Positions 13,337 to 13,389 of a DNA stretch of 13,389 bases are shown here, piece after piece. A program made the position numbers and the translations under genes. Under the pieces are notes generated by a model. The model saw nothing but the letters and a program-made list of their open reading frames with translations. It searched no databases and was not told the origin of the DNA. The stretch spans positions 1 to 13,389 of the forward strand of contig JAEZDF010000076.1 of the NCBI GenBank assembly GCA_023429685.1, given 5' to 3'. The number at the start of each line of letters is the position of its first letter. Within the stretch, counting starts at the first letter, position 1. This DNA is from Bacillota bacterium. GTDB lineage: Bacteria; Bacillota; Clostridia; Oscillospirales; Ruminococcaceae.

Positions 13337-13389
13337 TTAAATGATACCTCCCAATATTTTTGTTTTACGGCACATTGCCATTGTTTCGG

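Overview
The window looks like chromosomal DNA of a low-to-mid-GC Firmicute, most likely a clostridial (Oscillospiraceae/Ruminococcaceae-like) bacterium. The reasons are strong AGGAGG-type ribosome binding sites, sigma-A type promoters, a GatCAB amidotransferase operon next to a nondiscriminating-type AspRS, and clostridia-like L7/L12 and galactokinase sequences. I see no mobile elements, CRISPR arrays, tRNA or rRNA genes. Lineage is inferred from sequence style, not from a search.

Layout, left to right. (1) 1-4373, minus strand: an aspS-gatC-gatA-gatB operon with tight spacing. It makes Asp-tRNA (probably also Asp-tRNA-Asn) and amidates misacylated tRNAs; gatB runs off the left edge. Its roughly 250-nt leader begins at a good promoter and at once meets overlapping hairpins followed by U-runs, which looks like a transcription attenuator. 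(2) 4469-5944, plus strand: a two-gene signalling unit of a stand-alone CheY-like receiver and a protein with four 29-residue-spaced MshEN-type (c-di-GMP-binding family) motifs fused to a CheX-like phosphatase domain. It ends in a 14-bp bidirectional terminator. (3) 5957-7364, minus: a lipoprotein substrate-binding protein of the LivK/type 1 periplasmic family with no permease nearby and a long leader rich in inverted repeats. (4) 7369-9219, minus: a one-helix membrane protein with a degenerate GGDEF and an intact EAL domain, so probably a c-di-GMP phosphodiesterase. (5) 9225-11800, minus: galE and galK of the Leloir pathway, with a candidate 25-codon ORF between them behind a perfect Shine-Dalgarno. 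(6) 12015-12883, minus: a PhzF-family isomerase with its own promoter. (7) 12915-13336, minus: rplL with its terminator; the rest of the ribosomal operon lies outside the window.

The most interesting part is region 2, read together with region 4. A phospho-receiver, a CheX-like phosphatase carrying possible c-di-GMP-binding repeats, and a predicted c-di-GMP phosphodiesterase lie within 4.6 kb. This suggests, as inference only, that c-di-GMP level is coupled to dephosphorylation of a CheY-like protein. The second point of interest is the unusual aspS leader.
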